From Candidatus Omnitrophota bacterium (GTDB lineage Bacteria > Omnitrophota > Gorgyraeia > Velamenicoccales > Velamenicoccaceae): a stretch of DNA of 33,293 nt. Positions 1 through 10,882 of the stretch are shown here, piece by piece (positions within the stretch are counted from its first letter, which is position 1; each line of letters opens with the position of its first letter). Below the pieces are notes generated by a model, which was given only the letters and a program-made list of their open reading frames with translations, ran no database searches and had not been told where the DNA came from. The stretch covers positions 1 to 33,293 of the forward strand of contig JACRLT010000044.1 in NCBI GenBank assembly GCA_016235185.1. Reading direction: 5' to 3'. A program made the translations under genes and the position numbers.

Positions 1-31
1 TCTGTCCCAAGATTGTGTTATGATGGGCCAT
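1..31 (-). CDS. IS4-family transposase, N-terminal 10 residues (partial)
   Basis: Reading the minus strand from an ATG at 31 gives MAHHNTILGQ, running off the window. This opening matches the start of IS4-family transposases that carry the DUF4372 N-terminal domain, as I recall that family. A strong Shine-Dalgarno (AAGGAGG, complement of 40-46) lies 8 nt before the ATG. Only ten codons are visible, so the family call rests on a short but characteristic motif; the catalytic DDE domain lies outside the window. Confidence 0.62.
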   Translation of the reverse strand, partial: MAHHNTILGQ

Positions 32-112
32 AGCCTAATCCTCCTTATATGCCGACGAGTATCGGCAAGGTTGTGGTGTGCTTCACCAACAATTTTAAGG
101 ACGCGATTAGGC
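32..112 (-). promoter_or_regulatory. Folded transposase mRNA leader that sequesters the ribosome site
   Basis: AGCCTAATC at 32-40 is the exact reverse complement of GATTAGGCT at 104-112, and the stem can extend with CCTT (43-46) pairing AAGG (97-100). Two hairpins are nested inside: GCCGA/TCGGC (51-66) and TTGTGGTG/CACCAACAA (71-92). In the minus-strand RNA the long stem lies between and over the Shine-Dalgarno and the ATG. IS10 and IS50 are known to use such structures to stop translation of transcripts entering from outside; that role here is inference. Confidence 0.55.
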
Positions 113-216
113 TTTTTCAATCGCTAATTTGGACTCAAGTGGGGTATAAAGTAATGTAAATAGATGTGTGGGTCGTAGTGGTGCCGTTTGAAGGGGCAAA
201 TCCTCCACTTTAAAAA

Positions 217-264
217 AGAAAAACCTTCGCTATCCGAGATTCCGGCCGGCGGAGGTTTTTTTGT
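217..264. terminator. Bidirectional terminator-like hairpin before cas3
   Basis: AAAAACCTTCGC (219-230) pairs with GCGGAGGTTTTT (249-260) with one G-U pair, around a loop containing CCGGCCGG. T-runs follow on the plus strand and, read in reverse, on the minus strand. It ends 18 nt before the cas3 ATG, between the insertion sequence and the cas operon, so it could block read-through in either direction. If it acts on the plus strand, the cas promoter must lie inside it or transcription must read through. Confidence 0.5.
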
Positions 265-280
265 TTTTCGGGAGTAAAAG

Positions 281-4853
<4,573 letters not shown>

Positions 4854-4856
4854 GCC

Positions 4857-5741
4857 ATGAGTAATGTAATTAGAAATCGCTATGAATTCGTATACTTATT
4901 TGATGTAGAAAACGGTAACCCCAATGGCGATCCTGATTCCGGCAATATGCCGCGTATTGATCCTGAAACTAATTTTGGGATTATTACGGACGTCTGCTTG
5001 AAAAGAAAAATTCGTAACTTCGTGGATATCGTGAAAAAGAATGAGTCGCCTTATGAAATCTATGTTAGAGAAAAAGCCGTGCTTAATCAGGTGCATGAAC
5101 GCGCGCATCAGGCTATTGGCGTAAAAACTGTGACTGACGATAAAAAACGTAAGGGTTCCGGAGATGAAGTTGAAAAGGCGCGTATGTGGATGTGTAAGAA
5201 TTTTTTTGATGTACGCACTTTTGGAGCGGTTATGTCTACCGGAACCAACTGTGGGCAGGTGCGTGGCCCTGTTCAATTGAATTTTGCCCGTAGCATAGAT
5301 ACAGTTGTTCCTTTAGAAGTAAGTATTACGCGTATGGCGGTTACAACAGAAAAAGAAGCTGAAGCCCAAAGTGGCGATAATCGTACTATGGGGCGAAAAC
5401 ATATAATTCCATATGGGTTATATCGTACCGAAGGATACATCTCTGCATTTCTCGGACAGCAAACCGGTTTTAGCGAAGACGATTTGAAGTTGTTGTGGGA
5501 TGCGCTTGTCAACATGTTTGACCATGATCATTCCGCCGCGCGCGGCAAGATGAATGCCCGTAAACTCATTGTATTTAAGCATGATTCAGAATTGGGCAAT
5601 GCTCCTGCGCATAAATTATTTGATCTTGTCAAGGTAACAAGAGGCGGCGATTCATCTAAACCGGCACGCGCTTTTACGGATTACAAGGTTGATATTAGTA
5701 GACAAACGCCCACTGGTGTAATTATTGAGGAGAAATTGTAA
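4857..5741 (+). CDS. cas7c: Cas7c (Csd2), backbone subunit of type I-C Cascade
   Basis: The 294-residue protein opens with [29 protein letters not shown], the hallmark of Csd2-type Cas7, and contains [13 protein letters not shown]...[12 protein letters not shown]. Several copies coat the crRNA spacer in Cascade. A GAGG ribosome site lies upstream. The stop codon shares its last base with the next ATG (TAATG), so the following Bro-N gene is positioned for translational coupling. Confidence 0.95.
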   Translation: MSNVIRNRYEFVYLFDVENGNPNGDPDSGNMPRIDPETNFGIITDVCLKRKIRNFVDIVKKNESPYEIYVREKAVLNQVHERAHQAIGVKTVTDDKKRKGSGDEVEKARMWMCKNFFDVRTFGAVMSTGTNCGQVRGPVQLNFARSIDTVVPLEVSITRMAVTTEKEAEAQSGDNRTMGRKHIIPYGLYRTEGYISAFLGQQTGFSEDDLKLLWDALVNMFDHDHSAARGKMNARKLIVFKHDSELGNAPAHKLFDLVKVTRGGDSSKPARAFTDYKVDISRQTPTGVIIEEKL

Positions 5742-6574
5742 TGTCCATGGATACTAAAATCGCGATTTTTAGAGGCAGGAAAATCAGGAAGACGCTGCAT
5801 AACAATGAATGGTGGTTTTCGGTAGTAGATGTTGTGGAGGCGCTTACGGACAGCGCGAATCCGCGTGATTACTGGTATAAAATTAAAATCCGCGAAAAGG
5901 ATGAGAGCGGAGTTGAGTTGTCGACAATTTGTCGACAACTGAAACTTGAATCTGCGGATGGGAAAAGATATGAAACCGATTGTGCTAATACTGAAGGGAT
6001 ATTTCGGCTTGTTCAATCTATTCCGTCTCCTAAGGCAGAGCCATTTAAACGCTGGTTGGCTAAAACCGGATACGAACGTATTCAGGAAATCGAAGATCCT
6101 GAACTTGCCACAAAAAGAACAAGAATGTTATACAAGCTTAAAGGCTATAGCGACGAGTGGATTGAGAAACGGATGCGTGGGATTGCTATTCGGGAAGAAT
6201 TGACTGATGAGTGGCAAAAGCGCGGAGCAGAGGAAGATAAGGATTATGAGATTTTAACAGCTGAAATTTCAAAAGCGGCTTTTGGCATTACACCAAGCCA
6301 ATATAAGAAGATCAAAGGGCTTAAACGCGCAAATTTGCGGGATCATATGGATGATTTTGAGTTGATTTTTACGATGTTAGGCGATCGGGCTACAACTGAA
6401 ATTCATCGCAACGAAGATTCGCAAGGCGTCAAGAAGCTTAAGGCGGATGCTAACGCAGGCGGGAGCATTGCAGGTAATGCGAGGAAGGCCCTTGAAAAAC
6501 GGCTCAGAAGGCCTATTGTTTCCAAGCATAATTATTTAAAAGAAAAAGAATCACAAAAAAGGATCTCTGGATAA
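5741..6574 (+). CDS. Bro-N domain (phage antirepressor-type) protein inside the cas operon
   Basis: The 277-residue product has an N-terminal Bro-N domain (about residues 5-115: WWFSVVDVVEALTDSANPRDYWYK, later ELSTICRQLKL and FKRWLAKTGYERIQEIEDPEL). A conserved C-terminal region follows (RMRGIAIREELTDEWQKRG; AGNARKALEKR). Bro-N proteins occur in phages and as stand-alone bacterial genes and are thought to bind DNA or act as antirepressors; this full-length family has no function that I know of. It is not a standard I-C component. It joins cas7 and cas4 by 1-nt TAATG overlaps on both sides, so it should be made with Cas proteins. A regulatory, anti-phage or cargo role is inference. Confidence 0.88.
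   Translation: MSMDTKIAIFRGRKIRKTLHNNEWWFSVVDVVEALTDSANPRDYWYKIKIREKDESGVELSTICRQLKLESADGKRYETDCANTEGIFRLVQSIPSPKAEPFKRWLAKTGYERIQEIEDPELATKRTRMLYKLKGYSDEWIEKRMRGIAIREELTDEWQKRGAEEDKDYEILTAEISKAAFGITPSQYKKIKGLKRANLRDHMDDFELIFTMLGDRATTEIHRNEDSQGVKKLKADANAGGSIAGNARKALEKRLRRPIVSKHNYLKEKESQKRISG
5916..5940. repeat. 25-bp perfect palindrome within the Bro-N gene
   Basis: Two 12-bp arms, AGTTGTCGACAA and TTGTCGACAACT, flank a single central T, with TTGTCGACAA present twice as a direct repeat. The stretch encodes the conserved motif ELSTICRQL, so codon choice could create it by chance. It is also a plausible binding site for a dimeric regulator. Confidence 0.75.
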
Positions 6575-7203
6575 TGTATTGTGAAGATGATTTTATCCAG
6601 CTTTCTGCTTTGCAGCATTTTATTTTTTGTCCCCGGCAGTGCGCGCTTTCCTATATTGAGCAGGTATGGGAAGAAAATCTGCTTACAGCCGAGGGAGGCA
6701 TTATGCATGAAAAAGCTCACCAGGAGAAGGTTGAATTGCGCGACGGAGTGCGTATTGAGCGCGGAGTAGCTCTGCGGTCAGAGAAACTTGGGCTTAACGG
6801 TAAGGTTGACGTGGCTGAGTTTCATAAGGACGCGGTAGGTGGATGGTTACCTTTTCCTGTTGAGTATAAACACGGTAGGCCCAAAGCCAACGACTGCGAT
6901 AAAGTTCAGTTATGCGCTCAAGCACTGTGCCTTGAAGAAATGTTGAGTGTGCGTATTTCGAAAGGCGCGATATTTTACGGTAAGACCCGGCGTAGGTTAG
7001 ATGTTTTATTTGATGAAGCATTGCGTAAGAAAACTGAAGATACTGCACAAAACTTACATAAATTTATTAATGCAGGTATTACTCCCAGCCCGGAATATTC
7101 CAAGCGTTGTAAAAGTTGTTCACTTGCGACAGTGTGTATGCCTATGATGTTGGGGCGAGGCCGTCCGGTAAATGAGTATTTAAGAGAGGTTTCCAAGGGA
7201 TGA
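6574..7203 (+). CDS. cas4: Cas4, RecB-type Fe-S nuclease of CRISPR adaptation
   Basis: The 209-residue protein has the Cas4 layout: an early cysteine pair (C19, C23 in FCPRQC), RecB nuclease residues (H45; D79 in GKVDVAEF; E97 and K99 in PVEYKHG; the QLCAQALCLE motif) and a C-terminal C179-x2-C182-x5-C188. Three of the C-terminal cysteines plus one N-terminal cysteine would hold a 4Fe-4S cluster. Cas4 trims prespacers and selects those with a correct PAM, with Cas1-Cas2. Its ATG shares one base with the Bro-N stop, and its stop overlaps cas1 as ATGA. Confidence 0.95.
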   Translation: MYCEDDFIQLSALQHFIFCPRQCALSYIEQVWEENLLTAEGGIMHEKAHQEKVELRDGVRIERGVALRSEKLGLNGKVDVAEFHKDAVGGWLPFPVEYKHGRPKANDCDKVQLCAQALCLEEMLSVRISKGAIFYGKTRRRLDVLFDEALRKKTEDTAQNLHKFINAGITPSPEYSKRCKSCSLATVCMPMMLGRGRPVNEYLREVSKG

Positions 7204-8231
7204 AGAAATATCTCAATACTTTGTTTATTACCACTCAAGGCGCGTACCTTTCTAAGGAAGGCGAAACTGTGGTTGTTTCTGTAGAAAAAGAAATGAAATT
7301 GCAGGTGCCAATACATACTTTAAGCGGGATTGTCTGCTTTGGGAATGTGATGATGAGCCCGTTTTTGATGGGGCATTGTGCTGAAAATAACGTTTCAGTC
7401 AGCTTTTTGACTGAATATGGACGATTTCTTGCTAGCGTAAGAGGCAAAACTTCGGGAAATGTGCTTTTAAGAAGGGAGCAATACCGCAGAGCGGATGATT
7501 TACAGGTTTCGTGCGCTGTAACCAAGATGATCTTGACCGGCAAGATTGCTAATTGTCGTGCGGTTTTGTCTAGGGCGATAAGAGATCATAGTACAAAGTT
7601 GACGGATAGCGATGTTGAGCAAGTAGTTAAACGGCTAAGCGCGTCGATTGAGCAATTAGAGCGGGCAGATAATTTGGATATCCTGCGTGGTTTAGAAGGT
7701 GAATCGGCGAATAATTATTTTGGAGTCTTTGATAATCTAATCGTGGCTCAAAAGGATAATTTTAAGTTTGTAGATAGGAATCGCCGCCCCCCGCGGGATA
7801 ATGTAAATTGCCTGCTTTCATTTTTATATACCCTTTTAATGCATGATATTCGTTCAGCGCTGGAATCAGTAGGGCTTGATTCGTATGTCGGATTCTTGCA
7901 TCGCGACAGGCCGGGCCGGGCTGGGCTGGCTCTGGATATGATGGAGGAGTTCCGTCCTTTTCTGGCGGATAGGCTTGTATTATCGCTTATTAATCGTGGA
8001 CAGGTAAGCGGAAAAGGTTTTACCAAGTCGGAATCCGGGGCTGTTTTGATGAATGATGATACTCGTAAGACGGTTTTAGTCGCATACCAAAAACGAAAGC
8101 TCGAGGAAATAGAACATCCTTATTTGAAAGAAAGTGTCCAGATCGGCTTGTTGTTTTACATCCAAGCCTTGTTGTTTGCCCGCTATTTAAGGAGTGATAT
8201 TGATGGATATCCGGTGTTTATTTGGAGATAG
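7200..8231 (+). CDS. cas1: Cas1 integrase (type I-C)
   Basis: The 343-residue protein carries the metal-binding Cas1 residues in their usual settings: E166 in LEGESANNYFG, H234 in VGFLHRDRPGRAGLALD, and acidic residues in ALDMMEEFRP (246-252). With Cas2 it inserts new spacers at the leader end of the array. It starts within the cas4 stop (ATGA) and ends 3 nt before cas2. No catalytic residue is missing, so adaptation looks intact despite the tiny array. Confidence 0.96.
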   Translation: MKKYLNTLFITTQGAYLSKEGETVVVSVEKEMKLQVPIHTLSGIVCFGNVMMSPFLMGHCAENNVSVSFLTEYGRFLASVRGKTSGNVLLRREQYRRADDLQVSCAVTKMILTGKIANCRAVLSRAIRDHSTKLTDSDVEQVVKRLSASIEQLERADNLDILRGLEGESANNYFGVFDNLIVAQKDNFKFVDRNRRPPRDNVNCLLSFLYTLLMHDIRSALESVGLDSYVGFLHRDRPGRAGLALDMMEEFRPFLADRLVLSLINRGQVSGKGFTKSESGAVLMNDDTRKTVLVAYQKRKLEEIEHPYLKESVQIGLLFYIQALLFARYLRSDIDGYPVFIWR

Positions 8232-8234
8232 CCT

Positions 8235-8528
8235 ATGCTTGTTCTGGTGAGTTATGATGTTGTTACTTCAAGCCCGGCAGGTAAGCGGAGATTACGAAAG
8301 GTGGCAAAAATTTGCGTTAATCACGGACAGCGGGTACAGTATTCTGTTTTTGAGTGTGTTGTTGATCCTGCGCAGTGGGCGCTTTTGAAAAATGAATTGG
8401 TAAACGCTATAGATGAAAAAGAGGATAGTTTGCGTTTTTATTTTCTTGGAGCGGATTGGCAGCGTCGTGTTGAGCATATTGGGGCGAAGGAAACGGTTGA
8501 TCTGGAGCGTGATTCGCTAATTATATAG
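8235..8528 (+). CDS. cas2: Cas2, structural partner of Cas1
   Basis: The 97-residue protein starts MLVLVSYDVVTSS and has RRLRKVAKICVNHGQRVQYSVFEC, the standard Cas2 ferredoxin-like fold with the conserved aspartate at position 8. It bridges two Cas1 dimers in the integration complex. It is the last gene of the cas operon, and the array leader follows directly. Confidence 0.95.
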   Translation: MLVLVSYDVVTSSPAGKRRLRKVAKICVNHGQRVQYSVFECVVDPAQWALLKNELVNAIDEKEDSLRFYFLGADWQRRVEHIGAKETVDLERDSLII

Positions 8529-8709
8529 GGTGCGCGAACATAAAGCGAATATTGATCAAGTAACATGTTCGCAATTACGGTAACTGTGAGATATGAGAAT
8601 GGTTAAAAAAATTAAAGTAGTTGAGTTTTGCCCGGAGGATATGTTTGGTCCTATGCTTCGCAAAAATTGTATTGTATCCCTAAGATTTTGAGATAGTTGT
8701 AAAGTGACA
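8529..8709 (+). promoter_or_regulatory. CRISPR leader
   Basis: This AT-rich 181-bp stretch lies between cas2 and the first repeat, on the side expected for an array whose repeats end in ATTGAAAC. It begins with an inverted repeat GCGAACAT (8534-8541) / ATGTTCGC (8565-8572), a possible hairpin just after the cas2 stop with no T-run. No convincing -35/-10 pair could be fixed by eye. A 32-codon reading frame (8593-8691) is present without a good ribosome site. Confidence 0.7.
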
Positions 8710-8876
8710 GTCGCACCCCGCGCGGGTGCGTGGATTGAAACGTTTATTCCTTCGCTCAAGACGGAAAAGAAGTTGTGGTCGCACCCCGCGCGGGTGCGTG
8801 GATTGAAACTTTTATAGTTCTATCCAGTTAATCTTGAATACCCCGTCGCACCCCGCGCGGGTGCGTGGATTGAAAC
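8710..8876 (+). CRISPR. Type I-C array: 3 identical 32-bp repeats, 2 spacers
   Basis: The repeats lie at 8710-8741, 8778-8809 and 8845-8876; they begin GTCGCACCCC and end GGATTGAAAC, the usual I-C form. Spacers are 36 bp (8742-8777) and 35 bp (8810-8844). Each repeat folds into a 7-bp stem (CGCACCC/GGGTGCG) with a 5-nt loop, leaving exactly the 11-nt 3' tail TGGATTGAAAC, which is the 5' handle that Cas5c cleavage would give. All copies are identical, including the last, where degeneracy is common. The next base begins the ygiQ ATG. Neither spacer matches anything I noticed in the window. Confidence 0.98.
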
Positions 8877-10586
8877 ATGCAAAAATTCCTACCCACTACA
8901 AAACAGGAGATGAGGGAGCGCGGATGGGACGTCTGTGATATTGTTTTTATCACAGCAGACGCATATTGCGACCACCCGAGTTTCGGCGTCGCCCTTTTGT
9001 CTCGCCTGCTTGAAGATGAGGGGTACAAGGTTGGGATCATCGCCCAACCGGATTGGAAAAAGAACGATGATTTCCTTGTTTTAGGCAAACCTAAACTTTT
9101 TTTTGGAGTCACCGCGGGCAATCTGGATTCCATGCTGAATATTTATACTTCCAATATGAATTTAAGGCGGCAGGATAAGTATGCGCCAGGAGGAGCGGCA
9201 GGCAATAGGCCAAAATTGCCCACGATCGTCTATTCCAATAAGGTACGCGAACTTTTTCCCGGCACTCCGGTTGTCATCGGAGGCATCGAAGCTTCTTTGA
9301 GGCGGCTGGCCCACTATGATTTTTGGTCGGACAAGGTCAAACGTTCTATTTTATTTGATTCAAAAGCGGACCTATTGATCTATGGCATGGCCGAGCGCCC
9401 TATCCTGGAAGTGGCAAAGCGCCTTAAGGCAGGGCAGAAGGTGGAAGGTTTCGACGATATCCGCGGCACGGTCATCGCGCGCAAGGACATTTCTTTTTTA
9501 GACGATTATACGCTTTTGCCGTCTTTTGACGAAACGGCCAAAGACAAGCATAAATTCCTGGAAGCCTTTGACCTTTATAGCCGCGAATTGGATCCGTTCA
9601 ATGCAAGGCCGGTTGTCCAGAAGACAGATACGCGTTTTTGCGTGCAGCTGCCGCCGGCCCTGCCGCTTTCAACGCAGGAGATGGACCGTATTTATGGCAT
9701 GAAATTTATACGTAAGTGCCATCCAAAATACGAGAAATTCGCAGGGGTGCCGGCGCTTACGACTGTCGAGACTTCTATTATCAGCCATCGTGGCTGCGCA
9801 GCCAGTTGTTCTTTTTGTACGCTTTCGCTGCACCAGGGCCGCGTGATACAGAGCAGGTCGCCGGAGTCGATAGTAAAAGAGGCGCAAGAGATAGCATCGA
9901 AAAACGGGTTCAAAGGTGTTATCTCCGACGTTGGTGGTCCGACGGCAAACATGTATATGGCTGTCTGCAGCACAGGTAATAAATGTTCCAAGGCTGATTG
10001 TCTCTGGCCGGAGGTCTGTTCGAATTTTAAGATAGATTTTTCAAAGCAGATAAAGATGCTTTCTGGCGTGCGCAATATCAAGGGGATAAAAAAGGTCAGC
10101 ATCCAAAGCGGTATGCGTTATGACCTTTTGATCTTGCCTGCTGCGCGTGATTTTTTTGTCGAGTTATGCCGTCACTACGTGTCAGGCCAGCTCAAAGTCG
10201 CGCCGGAACATGTATCAGACAAGGTGTTAAGACTTATGCATAAGCCGCCTTTTGAAACCTATGAAAAGTTCATAAAAGCCTATGAGGAATTGAATAAAAA
10301 ACTTGATAAGAAACAATATTTGGTGCAATATTTCATTACAGCCCACCCGGGCTGCGATTTAGACGACGCCCTTGCGCTGGCCCGTTTTACAAAAAATATG
10401 GGCTATACGCCGGAACAACTGCAGGATTTCATTCCACTTCCAATGACACGCTCGAGCGTCATGTATTACACAGGCATAGACCCTGATACAGGCAAAGTTC
10501 TTTATGTTGCTAAAAAAAAATCAGAAAGGGCCAGGCAAAGACAGCTTGTTCAGCATAAAGGCCATCAAGGGGCTGAATTGACTTGA
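8877..10586 (+). CDS. ygiQ: YgiQ/UPF0313-family radical SAM protein
   Basis: The 569-residue protein has the YgiQ opening (FLPTTKQEMRERGWDVCDIVFITADAYCDHPSFG), then a radical SAM cluster motif C307-x3-C311-x2-C314 (RGCAASCSFC). A further cysteine-rich stretch (CSTGNKCSKADCLWPEVC) and the family segment VSGQLKVAPEHVSDKVLRLMHKP follow. The reaction is unknown. It is shorter than E. coli YgiQ (about 740), mostly through a reduced C-terminal DUF3362 region, as in many anaerobes. Its first codon follows the last CRISPR repeat directly. The family-typical N-terminus supports this start, so the only upstream ribosome site is a weak GGA inside the repeat tail. A feo promoter overlaps its stop. Confidence 0.92.
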   Translation: MQKFLPTTKQEMRERGWDVCDIVFITADAYCDHPSFGVALLSRLLEDEGYKVGIIAQPDWKKNDDFLVLGKPKLFFGVTAGNLDSMLNIYTSNMNLRRQDKYAPGGAAGNRPKLPTIVYSNKVRELFPGTPVVIGGIEASLRRLAHYDFWSDKVKRSILFDSKADLLIYGMAERPILEVAKRLKAGQKVEGFDDIRGTVIARKDISFLDDYTLLPSFDETAKDKHKFLEAFDLYSRELDPFNARPVVQKTDTRFCVQLPPALPLSTQEMDRIYGMKFIRKCHPKYEKFAGVPALTTVETSIISHRGCAASCSFCTLSLHQGRVIQSRSPESIVKEAQEIASKNGFKGVISDVGGPTANMYMAVCSTGNKCSKADCLWPEVCSNFKIDFSKQIKMLSGVRNIKGIKKVSIQSGMRYDLLILPAARDFFVELCRHYVSGQLKVAPEHVSDKVLRLMHKPPFETYEKFIKAYEELNKKLDKKQYLVQYFITAHPGCDLDDALALARFTKNMGYTPEQLQDFIPLPMTRSSVMYYTGIDPDTGKVLYVAKKKSERARQRQLVQHKGHQGAELT

Positions 10587-10610
10587 TTTTTTATTCGTCT
10601 TCCCTATAAT
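10583..10610 (+). promoter_or_regulatory. Promoter of feoAB, leaderless geometry
   Basis: TTGATT (10583-10588), a 16-bp spacer and a perfect TATAAT (10605-10610). The feoA ATG at 10619 lies 8 nt past the -10 box, where transcription would start, and there is no ribosome site between. The -35 overlaps the ygiQ stop codon. A TTGACT at 10578 gives a 21-bp spacer and is less likely. Confidence 0.65.
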
Positions 10611-10618
10611 CGAAAGTG

Positions 10619-10882
10619 ATGATAAGCCACGAAAAACAACATCCGGCGATCCAGCTCACAAAGCTAAAAAAAGGGTCAAGGGCAAAGGTTATTGAGGTCA
10701 CGGCAGGCAAGCACCTGGCTCTTAAGCTCTCTAATCTTGGCTTACGGCTTGGAGCGCATCTGTTTAAGGTCAGTTCCTTTGCCCTAAACGGCCCTGTTAC
10801 CGTAAAGGTCGGTTCAACGACGATCGCTTTAGGCCACAGTATGGCTGAAAAAGTCTTTGTCGAACCAATTCACAAAAGTTAA
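10619..10882 (+). CDS. feoA: FeoA, small SH3-like partner of FeoB
   Basis: The 87-residue protein reads LTKLKKGSRAKVIEVTAGKHLALKLSNLGLRLGAHLFKV...ALGHSMAEKVFV, the FeoA SH3-like fold with its usual length. FeoA is a cytosolic accessory factor for ferrous iron uptake through FeoB. ATG at 10619 is preferred over the adjacent GTG at 10616; both fit a leaderless transcript. Its TAA overlaps the feoB ATG by one base, so the pair is coupled. Confidence 0.9.
   Translation: MISHEKQHPAIQLTKLKKGSRAKVIEVTAGKHLALKLSNLGLRLGAHLFKVSSFALNGPVTVKVGSTTIALGHSMAEKVFVEPIHKS

Larger units (their letters stand above)
1..155 (-). mobile_element. End of an IS4-type insertion sequence (outer boundary approximate)
   Basis: The transposase start and its untranslated leader place one end of an insertion sequence at the left of the window, transcribed leftwards away from the cas genes. 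The terminal inverted repeat and target duplication cannot be fixed because the other end is missing; the likely terminus is somewhere between about 120 and 160. The coordinate given is an estimate. Confidence 0.4.

Noticed and set aside
8556-9133. Minus-strand reading frames across the array, with IHAPARGAT-like and STHPRGVRR-like peptides
   Set aside because: These peptides are translations of the CRISPR repeat, a well-known source of false genes.
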